Shown here: piece by piece, positions 9,810-18,201 of the stretch
How positions within the stretch are numbered: the stretch's first letter is position 1
Layout: the number at the start of each line of letters is the position of its first letter
Position numbers and translations under genes: made by a program
From: an uncultured Bacilli bacterium
Lineage (GTDB): Bacteria; Bacillota_I; Bacilli_A; RF39; UBA660
Direction: 5' to 3'
NCBI GenBank assembly: GCA_910584655.1
Contig: CAJUBJ010000003.1
Span: forward strand, 124,001 to 188,000
Length of the DNA stretch: 64,000 nt
The notes under the pieces: model-generated
The model's input: only the letters and a program-made list of their open reading frames with translations
Told to the model about the DNA's origin: nothing
Database searches by the model: none

Positions 9810-10422
9810 TAAACGAAAAAAGTCAAATTATATTTTTACATTTTTGATAATAGATATTTTAGTCTTGTTTGCAATGTTTAATATATCTTTTGCTTCTTAT
9901 ACAGCTCAAGCAATAAGTGATGCAGAAATGGAAGTTGCTCTTTATGCATTTAGACATGAATTAACAGATGAAGTTGGTGGCCAAGTTGTAAATCTTGATT
10001 TAGGAAGCATGAAACCAGGAGATACTAAGACATTTAAAATTAATGTATATAATAGTAATTTAAGTGGAAATAAATCAGATACAGATATAATATATGATTT
10101 GAAAATTATAACAACAACGAATATTAATTTAAATTATGAACTTTATTTAGAAGGTGACGATGGAGTTAATTATGCATTAAATAAACATATAGTTTCAGAT
10201 GAGTGGGGAACAAATTATAATTATATTTTAGGACCTGATAGATGTTTTAAGTTTACTAATATAAGAAGTGATAGATATATTTTAAAAGTTACTTTTCCAG
10301 AAGAATTTAATAGTGCTAAGTATCAAGATTTAATAGAGTCAATCAAAGTACAACTAGTATCAAGACAAGCTTTCCCAGAAGATATAGAACTATTAGAAAG
10401 TTCAGGAACAATGTGTAGGTGA
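9796..10422 (+). CDS. TasA-like secreted protein (2)
   Basis: A 208-residue protein with a short basic N-terminus, a hydrophobic stretch at about 13-33 ending FASYTAQA, and a beta-rich exported domain. A segment reading NLDLGSMKPGDTKTFKINVYN resembles the PGD-x-x motif that opens the TasA/camelysin beta-sandwich. The start at 9796 has AAAGGTGA at 9783-9790 and lies inside the sipW gene, indicating translational coupling. It is probably a substrate of the adjacent signal peptidase. Family assignment is moderate. Confidence 0.55.
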   Translation: MRRFNKRKKSNYIFTFLIIDILVLFAMFNISFASYTAQAISDAEMEVALYAFRHELTDEVGGQVVNLDLGSMKPGDTKTFKINVYNSNLSGNKSDTDIIYDLKIITTTNINLNYELYLEGDDGVNYALNKHIVSDEWGTNYNYILGPDRCFKFTNIRSDRYILKVTFPEEFNSAKYQDLIESIKVQLVSRQAFPEDIELLESSGTMCR

Positions 10423-10427
10423 TTATA

Positions 10428-11345
10428 ATGAAAGGAAAAAATTTAAAAAGAATAATCAAATTTAATAGTTTGAAAAATCATAAAAAAATAATGGTTTCTT
10501 TAATAGTAGTTATTGCTTTTTTAGGTTTTTTTCTTACAATTAATTATGGTAGATATGTAAAAAATATAATTGAAGTTTATTATTTAAGGACAAAGAATTT
10601 TTATTTTAATAGTGATAAGTTAACTATTAATGGTAAAAAATATGAAATATATCCATGGTCAGCTACTGAGCCGTATTATATAGATATTGAAATGAACACG
10701 TTATTAAATGATTTAAAGGGAACAAGTTATGATGTTTTATATGAAATGACATGTGAAGTTGAAAATTCTTATAAAGATAAAGTTGGATGTGAAATTACAA
10801 ATTATAATGGCATAATTGAGGTTGGAGATTCTGCTTCAGGTAATCATCATAAAGATTTTCCTAAAATTAAAATAGAACAAAAAAATGATGATGCTTTAAA
10901 TAATGGTGATGAATTTAATATTAAAGTAAAAGCAAAAACAAATGAGCCATATAAGGAAGAATTGAGTGCTACTTTCGTGTTTAAGGTTGGAAATTATGGA
11001 ATTAGATATGTTGTAGAAAATACACCAGGAAATATATATTTTGATGTGATTATTACTAATACATTGGGTGATAAGTCAGTTGATGTATCATTGAATATTG
11101 ATGATACTAATAAAGTTGCAATAGATATGAGTAATAACGTATTAAATGATAAATATAAAGAAAAATATAATTTAATAACTTCTAAAAATCAGAATGGTGA
11201 TATAAATAATATTAGTTTTACTTTAGGTCGTAAGTCTAGTATGATGATAAGATTTTATAAAATTGGTTATGATTTTGACAATAAAAAAATTGATCAATAT
11301 TTAAAATTTTATACAACAGAGAATGTTGAGGTGGTTAACAAATGA
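10428..11345 (+). CDS. Membrane-anchored exported protein, TasA-like context (3)
   Basis: I place the start at the ATG of 10428 because AGGTGA at 10417-10422 sits at ideal distance; the in-frame GTG at 10419 lies inside that ribosome site. The protein (305 residues) has a basic N-terminus and one hydrophobic helix at about residues 21-40, with no clear cleavage site. A beta-rich extracellular domain of about 260 residues follows. No catalytic motif is visible. Its stop overlaps the next start (ATGA at 11342). Operon position suggests a fibre anchor or subunit. Confidence 0.5.
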   Translation: MKGKNLKRIIKFNSLKNHKKIMVSLIVVIAFLGFFLTINYGRYVKNIIEVYYLRTKNFYFNSDKLTINGKKYEIYPWSATEPYYIDIEMNTLLNDLKGTSYDVLYEMTCEVENSYKDKVGCEITNYNGIIEVGDSASGNHHKDFPKIKIEQKNDDALNNGDEFNIKVKAKTNEPYKEELSATFVFKVGNYGIRYVVENTPGNIYFDVIITNTLGDKSVDVSLNIDDTNKVAIDMSNNVLNDKYKEKYNLITSKNQNGDINNISFTLGRKSSMMIRFYKIGYDFDNKKIDQYLKFYTTENVEVVNK

Positions 11346-12352
11346 TAAATGTGATGGATGAATATTTATTGTATACTGAAAAAGCTTTTTATAATTATAT
11401 GAAGTTAATTTTTGGTGATAAATATGAAAAGAAATTGGTTGCTCCTTTTATTGAAACATATTTTAATGTAAGGTATAGTAATTATCTTGATGAAGAATCT
11501 ACTACATTAACATTATCAAAAAAAATAAATAAAGCTTTGGATGAAACTATGAGAAATCTTATAAATGAGAACAAAAAAGATAAAGAACTCATAATTGTAA
11601 GTTTAAAAAGATTCTCTACTTATTTTTATAATTTAGATCAGTTATATTTTTTAGATTCACAAAAGAAAGCTATTGAAAAAATTAAGGAAGATAGGCTTAA
11701 ACTTTTAAAAATAGAAGATGATGGTAGTTTTGTTTCTGAATTCATGTCTTTATTAAATAATGATATAAAGAAAAAAAAGGAATATTTAGAAAATTTTGGA
11801 AGTAATATTTTTTATTCAGATTATAAAAAAATAAGTAAAAATGAGTTTTATGTATCTTTAAAGAATAAAATTGTTTTTCCAGAAATTTATAGTGAAACTG
11901 CTATCGAAAAAGTTGGTAGTAAAGATATTATTGGAGAAGATTTAACTGTTATAAATTTTTTACAAATAGGTTCTACTATTGTTAATGATTTAATAAATTG
12001 TAATTTTGAAAAAGTTTATTACGTTTATTTACCTGATACTTTTTTTGATAAGAAAGTCAAATTAAGTAGAGTATTAAAAATTGTTGATAATGGATTTGTT
12101 CAGGATAAATTGAGAATTATTATAACTTTTAAATGTTTTAAGAGATATAAGTCTTATATTAAAGAGTGTATGAGAAATGGTTTTGTCTTTAGTATTTATT
12201 TGGATGAAACATTTGAATATAGTAGCGAAAATACTGAATTTATAGAACTTTTTGAAAAGATTTTTATAGAGTCTGATAAATATTATTTTAAAGATATGAA
12301 AAAAAGTGTTAAAATAAAGGATAGAATAGTAAGTATAGACGAGGTGAAGTAA
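11342..12352 (+). CDS. Unknown cytoplasmic protein upstream of McrB-like ATPase
   Basis: A 336-residue, lysine-rich, mostly helical protein with no signal peptide or membrane helix. GAGGTGG at 11328-11334 precedes the ATG, which overlaps the previous stop. The C-terminal third has alternating beta and alpha (NFEKVYYVYLPDTF, then KLRIIITFKCF), perhaps a Rossmann-like domain. I do not recognise the family. Its stop overlaps the start of the McrB-like gene by one base (TAATG at 12350-12354), so it probably acts with the ATPase. Confidence 0.55.
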   Translation: MINVMDEYLLYTEKAFYNYMKLIFGDKYEKKLVAPFIETYFNVRYSNYLDEESTTLTLSKKINKALDETMRNLINENKKDKELIIVSLKRFSTYFYNLDQLYFLDSQKKAIEKIKEDRLKLLKIEDDGSFVSEFMSLLNNDIKKKKEYLENFGSNIFYSDYKKISKNEFYVSLKNKIVFPEIYSETAIEKVGSKDIIGEDLTVINFLQIGSTIVNDLINCNFEKVYYVYLPDTFFDKKVKLSRVLKIVDNGFVQDKLRIIITFKCFKRYKSYIKECMRNGFVFSIYLDETFEYSSENTEFIELFEKIFIESDKYYFKDMKKSVKIKDRIVSIDEVK

Positions 12353-13887
12353 TGGATACATATGTTAGATTTTTATATGAGTTTCTAGATCAATTATTGG
12401 GTGGTATTGTTAATGCCTTTAAGGATTTATTTTTAGGTGTTTTACAGATGTTTGATGTTAGAGCTTATGCATCTTTAATAAAGTCATATAGTGCTGATTT
12501 CTCTGGTGGAGAATGGTTTATGGTAGTTATTGCTATTATAATTACAATGATTTTATTGGCTTTAATTATTTTTTGCGTATATTTCTTAGTAAGAAAGTAT
12601 TTGAAATTTAGAAAGACTTTGGTTGAACAAGAATCTTTGTTAGAAGAGCTAGCAGATTTACATAAACAAGTTAGAACTCTTATGAAAGAAAAAGATGAAT
12701 TATATGCAATGAAAGTTTCACAACTTGGTCTTAGTCCAGATGAAGATGCAACTATTAATCCTGGTGAAGAAAATGATGGTGTTGATGCAAATGATGGACA
12801 TCAAGGAGATGCAAGATTTCCAAAATTGCTTGAAATTGATGAAAGATTTAAGGATTACAAAGTGGTTAATTATGGTAATTCATTCACTTTATCAGAATTT
12901 TGTGATAATTTTAGAAATTTCTGTGCTTCAGAGTTGAAGTTATTTTATCATATAGAATTAATAAGGTTGTTTGTTGCAGCTTTAGCAAGTACAAAATTAG
13001 TTATTTTACAAGGTATTTCAGGTACAGGTAAAACATCACTTGCTTATGCTTGGGGAAAATTTTTAAAGCATGATTCATGTGTTGCATCAGTTCAACCATC
13101 ATGGAGAGATAGAACAGAACTATTTGGTTATTTTAATGAATTTACAAAGAAATTTAATGAAACAGATTTACTAGCTGAAATATATATGGCTAGTTATACT
13201 GATGATATTTATACAGTTATTTTGGATGAAATGAATATCTCACGTGTTGAATACTATTTTGCTGAAATGTTATCTATTCTAGAAATGCCAAGTCAAGATG
13301 AATGGATAGTTGAATTAACTCCAAGCGCATGGAGTAGTGATCCTAAAAAGTTAAAGGGTGGTAAATTACAAATTGCTCCTAATGTTTGGTATATCGGTAC
13401 AATTAATAACGATGACTCAACTTTTATGGTTACAGATAAAGTTTATGACCGTGCTATGCCAATAGATATTAATGATAAGGGAACTCCTTTTGAACCAATA
13501 CCTACTCAAGCTATGGATGTTAATTATTCTTACTTAGAAACTTTATATCAAAATGCTATGAACGATAATCAAATAAGTGAAGAAACACTTGATAAAATAG
13601 AAAAAATGGATGATTATGTAATTCAACATTTCAGAATTGCATTTGGTAATCGTATTGTGGCTCATATGAAAAAATTTGTTCCAGTATTTGTTGAGTGTGG
13701 TGGGAATGAAATAGATGGTGTTGATTATTTTATTGCTAAGAAAATACTACGTAAATTTGAACAATTAAATATTTCATATATTAGAGATGAAATAGATGGA
13801 TTTATAAAATTCTTAGATAATACATTCGGTAAAGGTAGAATGAAAGAATGTACTGAATATTTATTAAGATTAAAAAAATTAACTTAA
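12352..13887 (+). CDS. Membrane-tethered McrB-like AAA+ ATPase/GTPase
   Basis: 511 residues in three parts. A membrane helix lies at about 60-82, a coiled coil at about 85-125 and an acidic linker at 128-150. An AAA+ domain from about 200 to the end follows. It has Walker A GISGTGKTS (221-229) and the McrB-family signatures QPSWRDRTELFGYFN and VILDEMNISRVEYYF (Walker B D292-E293). A sensor/arginine region reads GTINNDDSTFMVTDKVYDRA. In McrBC restriction the McrB motor pairs with McrC nuclease; here the motor is anchored to the membrane and sits inside a surface-protein operon. It probably remodels or energises an envelope complex, though a defence role cannot be excluded. The next gene (30 bases on) is the likely partner. 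Confidence 0.75.
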   Translation: MDTYVRFLYEFLDQLLGGIVNAFKDLFLGVLQMFDVRAYASLIKSYSADFSGGEWFMVVIAIIITMILLALIIFCVYFLVRKYLKFRKTLVEQESLLEELADLHKQVRTLMKEKDELYAMKVSQLGLSPDEDATINPGEENDGVDANDGHQGDARFPKLLEIDERFKDYKVVNYGNSFTLSEFCDNFRNFCASELKLFYHIELIRLFVAALASTKLVILQGISGTGKTSLAYAWGKFLKHDSCVASVQPSWRDRTELFGYFNEFTKKFNETDLLAEIYMASYTDDIYTVILDEMNISRVEYYFAEMLSILEMPSQDEWIVELTPSAWSSDPKKLKGGKLQIAPNVWYIGTINNDDSTFMVTDKVYDRAMPIDINDKGTPFEPIPTQAMDVNYSYLETLYQNAMNDNQISEETLDKIEKMDDYVIQHFRIAFGNRIVAHMKKFVPVFVECGGNEIDGVDYFIAKKILRKFEQLNISYIRDEIDGFIKFLDNTFGKGRMKECTEYLLRLKKLT

Positions 13888-13917
13888 TTTAATGAATAAA
13901 GAAAAGAGGTTGGGATT

Positions 13918-15027
13918 ATGAGTGAATTAAATATATCTACGTTATATGATAGTAGTGATAAAAAAAGAATTAGTTCATTTTCTAAAAAAAGAAAGTCTGA
14001 TATGATTGTAGATTTGCATTACGATAAAGTAGAAGCAAATTTTGAATGGTTAGATTTAATGGAAGATACAATGAGATATTTAGATAATATTTTGAGAAAT
14101 CCCAACCGTTTTATTATAAATGAAGATGAAATTGTTAAAGTTGAACTAGCTAAGAGAGTAACTGTAGATAGTATAAAACATTTGTCTAAGCATACTAATC
14201 TTATTCAAGATATAAATGAGAAAGAAGAAATTACTCCTTCTAAAATATTAAATATAAATAAAGAAGAAACTTTTGAAACATATGAAAATAGATTTATTTA
14301 TACTTTGATAATTAATATGGAAAATTTTATTGACTTGAAGAAAAAACAATTGTTATCTGGTTCTTATGTAAAAGACGATAAATCTATTCAATATAAGGCT
14401 GCTTCAGTAGTTGGACTTGAACATGTTTCAATAGATTTGAGTATTAAAACTAGTTTGCATTCTAAAAAAGATGATGGTGTTAAAGATGGTGAGAGTTTAG
14501 CTACAAGAATAGATAAGATAGAGCAACAGATATTAGATTTAAAAAATAGTGAAGTTTATAAGGCTCTTAAAAGAGCACATACTGCTATAGTAAGACCCCC
14601 TATAAAAAAGACTAATGTTATATTGAAAAATGTTAATTTTCAATATGCCTTAACATTATGGAATTACTTACAAGATCATTTTGGTGATGATGTTAAAAGA
14701 AATAAAAAAGATAAAAAGTATGAAGATTCTGGCGAATTGAGAGGATTATTTGATGATACGTTTTTACTTAATTATTTAGCACTTTGTACTTTAAATGAAG
14801 AAAACTATTCTACAAAAGACGCAAAAGAATTTGTTATGAATCAAGTTATTCAAAAAATAATTGATATAAATGCTAGTTTGTCTGAAGAAGAACTAAAAAA
14901 TATGGTTGGTGAACAATTTGCTATTGTTCGTCATAAAGATAATGCTACTACTTCTGCAATAGCTAAAGTTTATAGAAAACATATTGATAAATATTTTAAT
15001 AAGATTATCAATATGAAACTTAATTGA
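13918..15027 (+). CDS. DUF2357-like partner of the McrB-like ATPase, no visible nuclease
   Basis: A 369-residue soluble protein behind GAGGTTGGG at 13906. A segment ETYENRFIYTLI (about 120-131) matches the E-N-R-F core that I associate with DUF2357 proteins, the McrC-type partners of McrB-like motors. I see no PD-(D/E)XK arrangement (no D followed by E/Q-x-K) in the C-terminal half, where McrC carries its nuclease. It would therefore be a non-nucleolytic adaptor. The family call is from memory of the motif and is moderate; the pairing with the upstream ATPase is strong by position. Confidence 0.5.
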   Translation: MSELNISTLYDSSDKKRISSFSKKRKSDMIVDLHYDKVEANFEWLDLMEDTMRYLDNILRNPNRFIINEDEIVKVELAKRVTVDSIKHLSKHTNLIQDINEKEEITPSKILNINKEETFETYENRFIYTLIINMENFIDLKKKQLLSGSYVKDDKSIQYKAASVVGLEHVSIDLSIKTSLHSKKDDGVKDGESLATRIDKIEQQILDLKNSEVYKALKRAHTAIVRPPIKKTNVILKNVNFQYALTLWNYLQDHFGDDVKRNKKDKKYEDSGELRGLFDDTFLLNYLALCTLNEENYSTKDAKEFVMNQVIQKIIDINASLSEEELKNMVGEQFAIVRHKDNATTSAIAKVYRKHIDKYFNKIINMKLN

Positions 15028-15034
15028 GGCTACT

Positions 15035-15847
15035 ATGGCTAAAAAAAATAATAAAAAAGTTTTATTTAATAGAATTTCAATTATTGTAGAATGGATAATT
15101 AGTATATTGCTGATATTGTTAATAATATTGACAGCTTTTCAAAGATTTTCAAATCAAGGAAATTTCTTTGGATATAGAATATATACTGTTGCTTCTGGAA
15201 GTATGATTCCAATTTATGATATAGGAGATACATTACTAATTAAAGATACAGGTATAACTGATTTAAAAGTTGGTGATGCGGTTACTTATATTGGTGAAGC
15301 CGATGGACTAGATGGATTAATAATAACCCATCAAATTCAGAAAATAGAAGTTGGTGAAGATGGAAAATTATATTTTCATACAAAGGGTATTGCTAATAAT
15401 GTTGAAGACCCAATAGTAGAAGAAGACCAAGTATTAGGTAAAGTTGTTTATAAATTTATTATTTTGAGTATTTTTGGAAAAATAACAACAAATATGATAG
15501 CTTTATTATTATTTATAACTATTCCAGTTGCTTTACTAATTGCAATAGAAATAATTAAGATAGTTTATAAAAAAGAAGATGATGACGATATTTCTAATAA
15601 AGTTGAATTAGAAAGAGAAAGAAAAATAATGGAAATACGTAATTCAGAAGAAATAGAAGATACATCAAATAAAAAGCTAAGTGATTTTATAGATCCAGAT
15701 GCTATTGAAGAAGTTATTAAATATGAATCTAAAAGGCCTAAAAATAAAAATGGTGAAAAAGGTAATAATTATATATCAAGAAGAATTGCTAGAAGAAATG
15801 CTTATTATAAAAAACAACAAATGAAAAATAGAGAAAAAAATAAATGA
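15035..15847 (+). CDS. Signal peptidase I, SipW/ER type, with altered Asp box
   Basis: A 270-residue protein with membrane helices at about 13-34 and 148-178 and a charged cytoplasmic tail of some 90 residues, much longer than SipW. S56 in SGSM (54-57) and H99 in THQ are present. The third box reads TKGIANNVEDP, with I119 where the enzyme encoded at 9294 has D106; D125 six residues later might substitute. It is the second signal peptidase of the operon and could have a different substrate set. It ends the run of tightly spaced genes that began at 8102. Confidence 0.75.
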   Translation: MAKKNNKKVLFNRISIIVEWIISILLILLIILTAFQRFSNQGNFFGYRIYTVASGSMIPIYDIGDTLLIKDTGITDLKVGDAVTYIGEADGLDGLIITHQIQKIEVGEDGKLYFHTKGIANNVEDPIVEEDQVLGKVVYKFIILSIFGKITTNMIALLLFITIPVALLIAIEIIKIVYKKEDDDDISNKVELERERKIMEIRNSEEIEDTSNKKLSDFIDPDAIEEVIKYESKRPKNKNGEKGNNYISRRIARRNAYYKKQQMKNREKNK

Positions 15848-15882
15848 AATAATTAAAATAAAGTGGAATTGATGAATAAAAA

Positions 15883-15891
15883 TGATATAAT
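15883..15891 (+). promoter_or_regulatory. Extended -10 promoter before the fourth TasA-like gene
   Basis: TGATATAAT (TGn plus TATAAT) without a good -35. The leader (about 15897-15947) contains an imperfect inverted repeat, TATCATAT and ATGTGATA, just before the AGAAGGAG ribosome site, which might fold over the translation start. Confidence 0.5.
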
Positions 15892-15947
15892 AAATAAGAG
15901 TATCATATTATATTATCTAAATATGTGATAGAAGGAGTTGTAAAATA

Positions 15948-16664
15948 ATGAGTAATAACAATGAAATTATTAATGAAAATTTACAATCTTCTTGCGATAA
16001 AATAAAGAAAAAAAATATTTTATTTATGGTTTTAAAAAAACATAAAATTGCTTTATTGTTATTAATTTTTGTTTTATTGGTATCTACAACTGCTTGCTGG
16101 TTTATTTTTAATAAAGTTGTTAGTGCAAATTTTCAAGCCCATATTAAGTCATGGAATTTTGATTTGAGTGATAGAGATGGAATTGTTAGTTTTGATTTAA
16201 ATGATTTATATCCTGGTGTTGGAGAGATAGATAGAAGTTTAAATATTACTAATAAAGGTGAAATTTCAGGTAAAATAAAGCTTAGTGTTGATTCTATTAT
16301 ATTATTTGGAAAAGAAGTTCCAAAGGAAGAATATGAAATAATTCCTGATGTAGAGAATAGTAATAATTTTGAAATTAAGGGATTTCCTTTTTCACTACAT
16401 GTTAGTTTAGGAAAAGATAGTTTGGAAGCGAAACCTGATTCAGATAAAGATACTACTTCTTTAGGTTTTAAGTTAAATTGGGATTATGAAAATAATGATC
16501 CAGAATGTATTATTGTAGAAAATGATGTTGAAATAAATAAATGTGACTTGATTGATACGGAATATGGTGAGAAGTCATATGAATTTAATAAAGATGGAAA
16601 AAATAAAGATAATCCTTCTTTACTAATTAAAATTAGAATAAGTATTGTACAAGACCAAAATTAA
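15948..16664 (+). CDS. TasA-like exported protein (4)
   Basis: 238 residues: about 35 cytoplasmic residues, a hydrophobic helix at about 36-55, then VVSANFQAHIKSWNFDLSDRDG. The IKSWNFDLSD segment matches the W-N motif of the members at 8638 and 17266. The exported part opens with LYPGVGEIDRSLNITNKGE, a beta-sandwich start typical of camelysin/TasA-like proteins. It is transcribed alone from its own promoter and ends at a bidirectional terminator. Confidence 0.6.
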   Translation: MSNNNEIINENLQSSCDKIKKKNILFMVLKKHKIALLLLIFVLLVSTTACWFIFNKVVSANFQAHIKSWNFDLSDRDGIVSFDLNDLYPGVGEIDRSLNITNKGEISGKIKLSVDSIILFGKEVPKEEYEIIPDVENSNNFEIKGFPFSLHVSLGKDSLEAKPDSDKDTTSLGFKLNWDYENNDPECIIVENDVEINKCDLIDTEYGEKSYEFNKDGKNKDNPSLLIKIRISIVQDQN

Positions 16665-16690
16665 AAAGATCTGTAATAAGATCTTTTTTA
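16663..16690. terminator. Bidirectional intrinsic terminator
   Basis: Stem AAGATCT, loop gtaata, AGATCTT, flanked by A and T runs on both sides, between two convergent TasA-like genes. It overlaps the last codon of the minus-strand gene. Confidence 0.8.
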
Positions 16691-17266
16691 ATTTGCTTGG
16701 GTTAATTTTATTTTTACATCTAATGTAATGTTTTCATATTTACGAGAAATTTCTGTATCTTCTTCATCATTCATTGATGCAGATTCATCATCGTTCCATT
16801 TTGTATATATTTTAATTTTTTTGCTTTTTGGTTCTTCGTTAATATTAACTGTTCCATTTATAATATTATTTGTTTCTTTTTGAACTTGTTGTTCATCATT
16901 TATTTCGATTTTATAAATGATTAAATCTTTTAAGTCTTCGTTACCATAAATTTCAATTTCATAATTAAAATTTAAATCGGTATTAGTATAGTCTAAGTTT
17001 ATTTCAAAATTTCCTGTAGAGTCAGGAGCAATTTTGTTTTCTGCTACATTTTCCAAATTGTCTATGTTTAGTGATAATTTGTTACTTAGTTCTTGATTGT
17101 TTTTTATTTCTTCATCGTTGATTAATATATTCCATCTTTTTATGTAGAATTTTCTTTCATTTTTTGGCTGTGAAAAGTATTTCGCATATGTTTTAGTAAA
17201 AGTATAACAGCAACAAATAAGCGATAAAATAGCGAGTAATAAAAAGATTTTTTTTCTTTTTTTCAT
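16688..17266 (-). CDS. TasA-like exported protein (5), inverted
   Basis: 192 residues on the minus strand with a typical signal peptide (KKRKK, then a hydrophobic core) ending CYTFTKTYAKYFS. IKRWNILINDEE follows, then KIAPDSTGNFEINL and NFNYEIEIYGNEDL, which parallel the member at 8638 in order and spacing. The signal peptide contains three consecutive Cys (CCC), unusual for this set. AGTAGGAGG lies directly upstream, with an extended -10 at 17296-17304. It is the only member of the family on this strand, so it can be expressed separately. Confidence 0.6.
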   Translation of the reverse strand: MKKRKKIFLLLAILSLICCCYTFTKTYAKYFSQPKNERKFYIKRWNILINDEEIKNNQELSNKLSLNIDNLENVAENKIAPDSTGNFEINLDYTNTDLNFNYEIEIYGNEDLKDLIIYKIEINDEQQVQKETNNIINGTVNINEEPKSKKIKIYTKWNDDESASMNDEEDTEISRKYENITLDVKIKLTQAN

Positions 17267-17295
17267 ATGAACCTCCTACTATATTAACTGATATT

Positions 17296-17304
17296 ATTAT
17301 AACA
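17296..17304 (-). promoter_or_regulatory. Extended -10 promoter for the inverted TasA-like gene
   Basis: On the minus strand the site reads TGTTATAAT about 25 bases before the AGGAGG ribosome site. No convincing -35 hexamer is present, as is usual for extended -10 promoters. Confidence 0.5.
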
Positions 17305-17359
17305 TAATGATTTATTTTATAATAGATAATAATTATCGAAATAAATCGAATTTTGTAGA

Positions 17360-17388
17360 TTGTTTTTGATTTTAGCTTGTGCTATAAT
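17360..17388 (+). promoter_or_regulatory. Promoter of the second TasA-like cluster
   Basis: TTGTTT, 17-base spacer, TATAAT with an upstream TGc (extended -10). It is followed by a leader of about 75 bases before the ATG at 17473, longer than is usual in this window. The 206-base gap 17267-17472 holds only this promoter, its leader and the divergent promoter. Confidence 0.65.
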
Positions 17389-17472
17389 GATAATAACGAT
17401 ATGGTAGGTGTTCATATTCGTTTATCTCCATTTCATTGTTAAAGGTGACTAAACTAAAAGGAGAGTTGATGG

Positions 17473-18180
17473 ATGGCTAAAGGAGAAGTTGTAGTAACTG
17501 CGCAGAAGATAAAAAAGCGTAAAAAAATTGAGAAAATAATGACTTTAGTATTATTGCTATTGTTATTACTTCTTATAATTGTGTACTTTGTCTTAAATAT
17601 TATTTATAATGAAGGAAATTTCACTATAAGTATGGATAAGAATACATATTTAAAATCAAATTTAGTCATGTATGAGTCTTTGAATGACAGGAGTTCTGTT
17701 ATTAAACTCTCTACTTCAAAAATTGCATTCATGGATAATATATCAATAAATTGGTTACCTGAGAACATCAACAAGGAAGCTGAAGGCGCTCATAATGGAG
17801 AAAATTATATTGCGTATTCATTTTATTTAGAAAATAAAGGTGAAGAAACAATTAATTATTGGTATTCAGTAACTATTGATGACATTATTAAGAACGTTGA
17901 TGATGCTGTTAGAGTTATGATATATGTTAATGATGAGCGAACTGTTTATGCTAAAAAGAGTCCAATAACTGGAGAAGCAGAACCAGATACAACAGAATTT
18001 AGAGATGATGATACAATTATCTTACAAAGTCGAACAGGGATGAATCCTGATGAGTATGACAAAATAACTGTAGTAATTTGGCTTGAGGGTGATGATCCTG
18101 AATGCGTGAATTCAATTTTGGGTGGAGAGATTAAAATGCATATGGATGTATATGAAGAACATGTCGAAGAAAAAAAATAG
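17473..18180 (+). CDS. Membrane-anchored TasA-like exported protein (6)
   Basis: 235 residues with a basic N-terminus (KKRKKIEK) and one very hydrophobic, Leu-rich helix at about 24-47. No obvious signal peptidase site follows, so it is probably anchored. The exported domain ends VVIWLEGDDPECVNSILGGEIKMHMDV. The W-L/V-E-G-x-D motif near the C-terminus recurs in the next two genes, linking the three as a family. GGAGAG precedes the ATG. First gene of a two-gene unit. Confidence 0.55.
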   Translation: MAKGEVVVTAQKIKKRKKIEKIMTLVLLLLLLLLIIVYFVLNIIYNEGNFTISMDKNTYLKSNLVMYESLNDRSSVIKLSTSKIAFMDNISINWLPENINKEAEGAHNGENYIAYSFYLENKGEETINYWYSVTIDDIIKNVDDAVRVMIYVNDERTVYAKKSPITGEAEPDTTEFRDDDTIILQSRTGMNPDEYDKITVVIWLEGDDPECVNSILGGEIKMHMDVYEEHVEEKK

Positions 18181-18201
18181 ATGAATAAGGAGTAAAAGGT
18201 T

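Noticed and set aside
12074..12361. Minus-strand frame opposite the unknown gene before the McrB-like ATPase
   Set aside because: Overlaps a coupled operon gene, lacks a ribosome site and has a biased F/I/Y composition.
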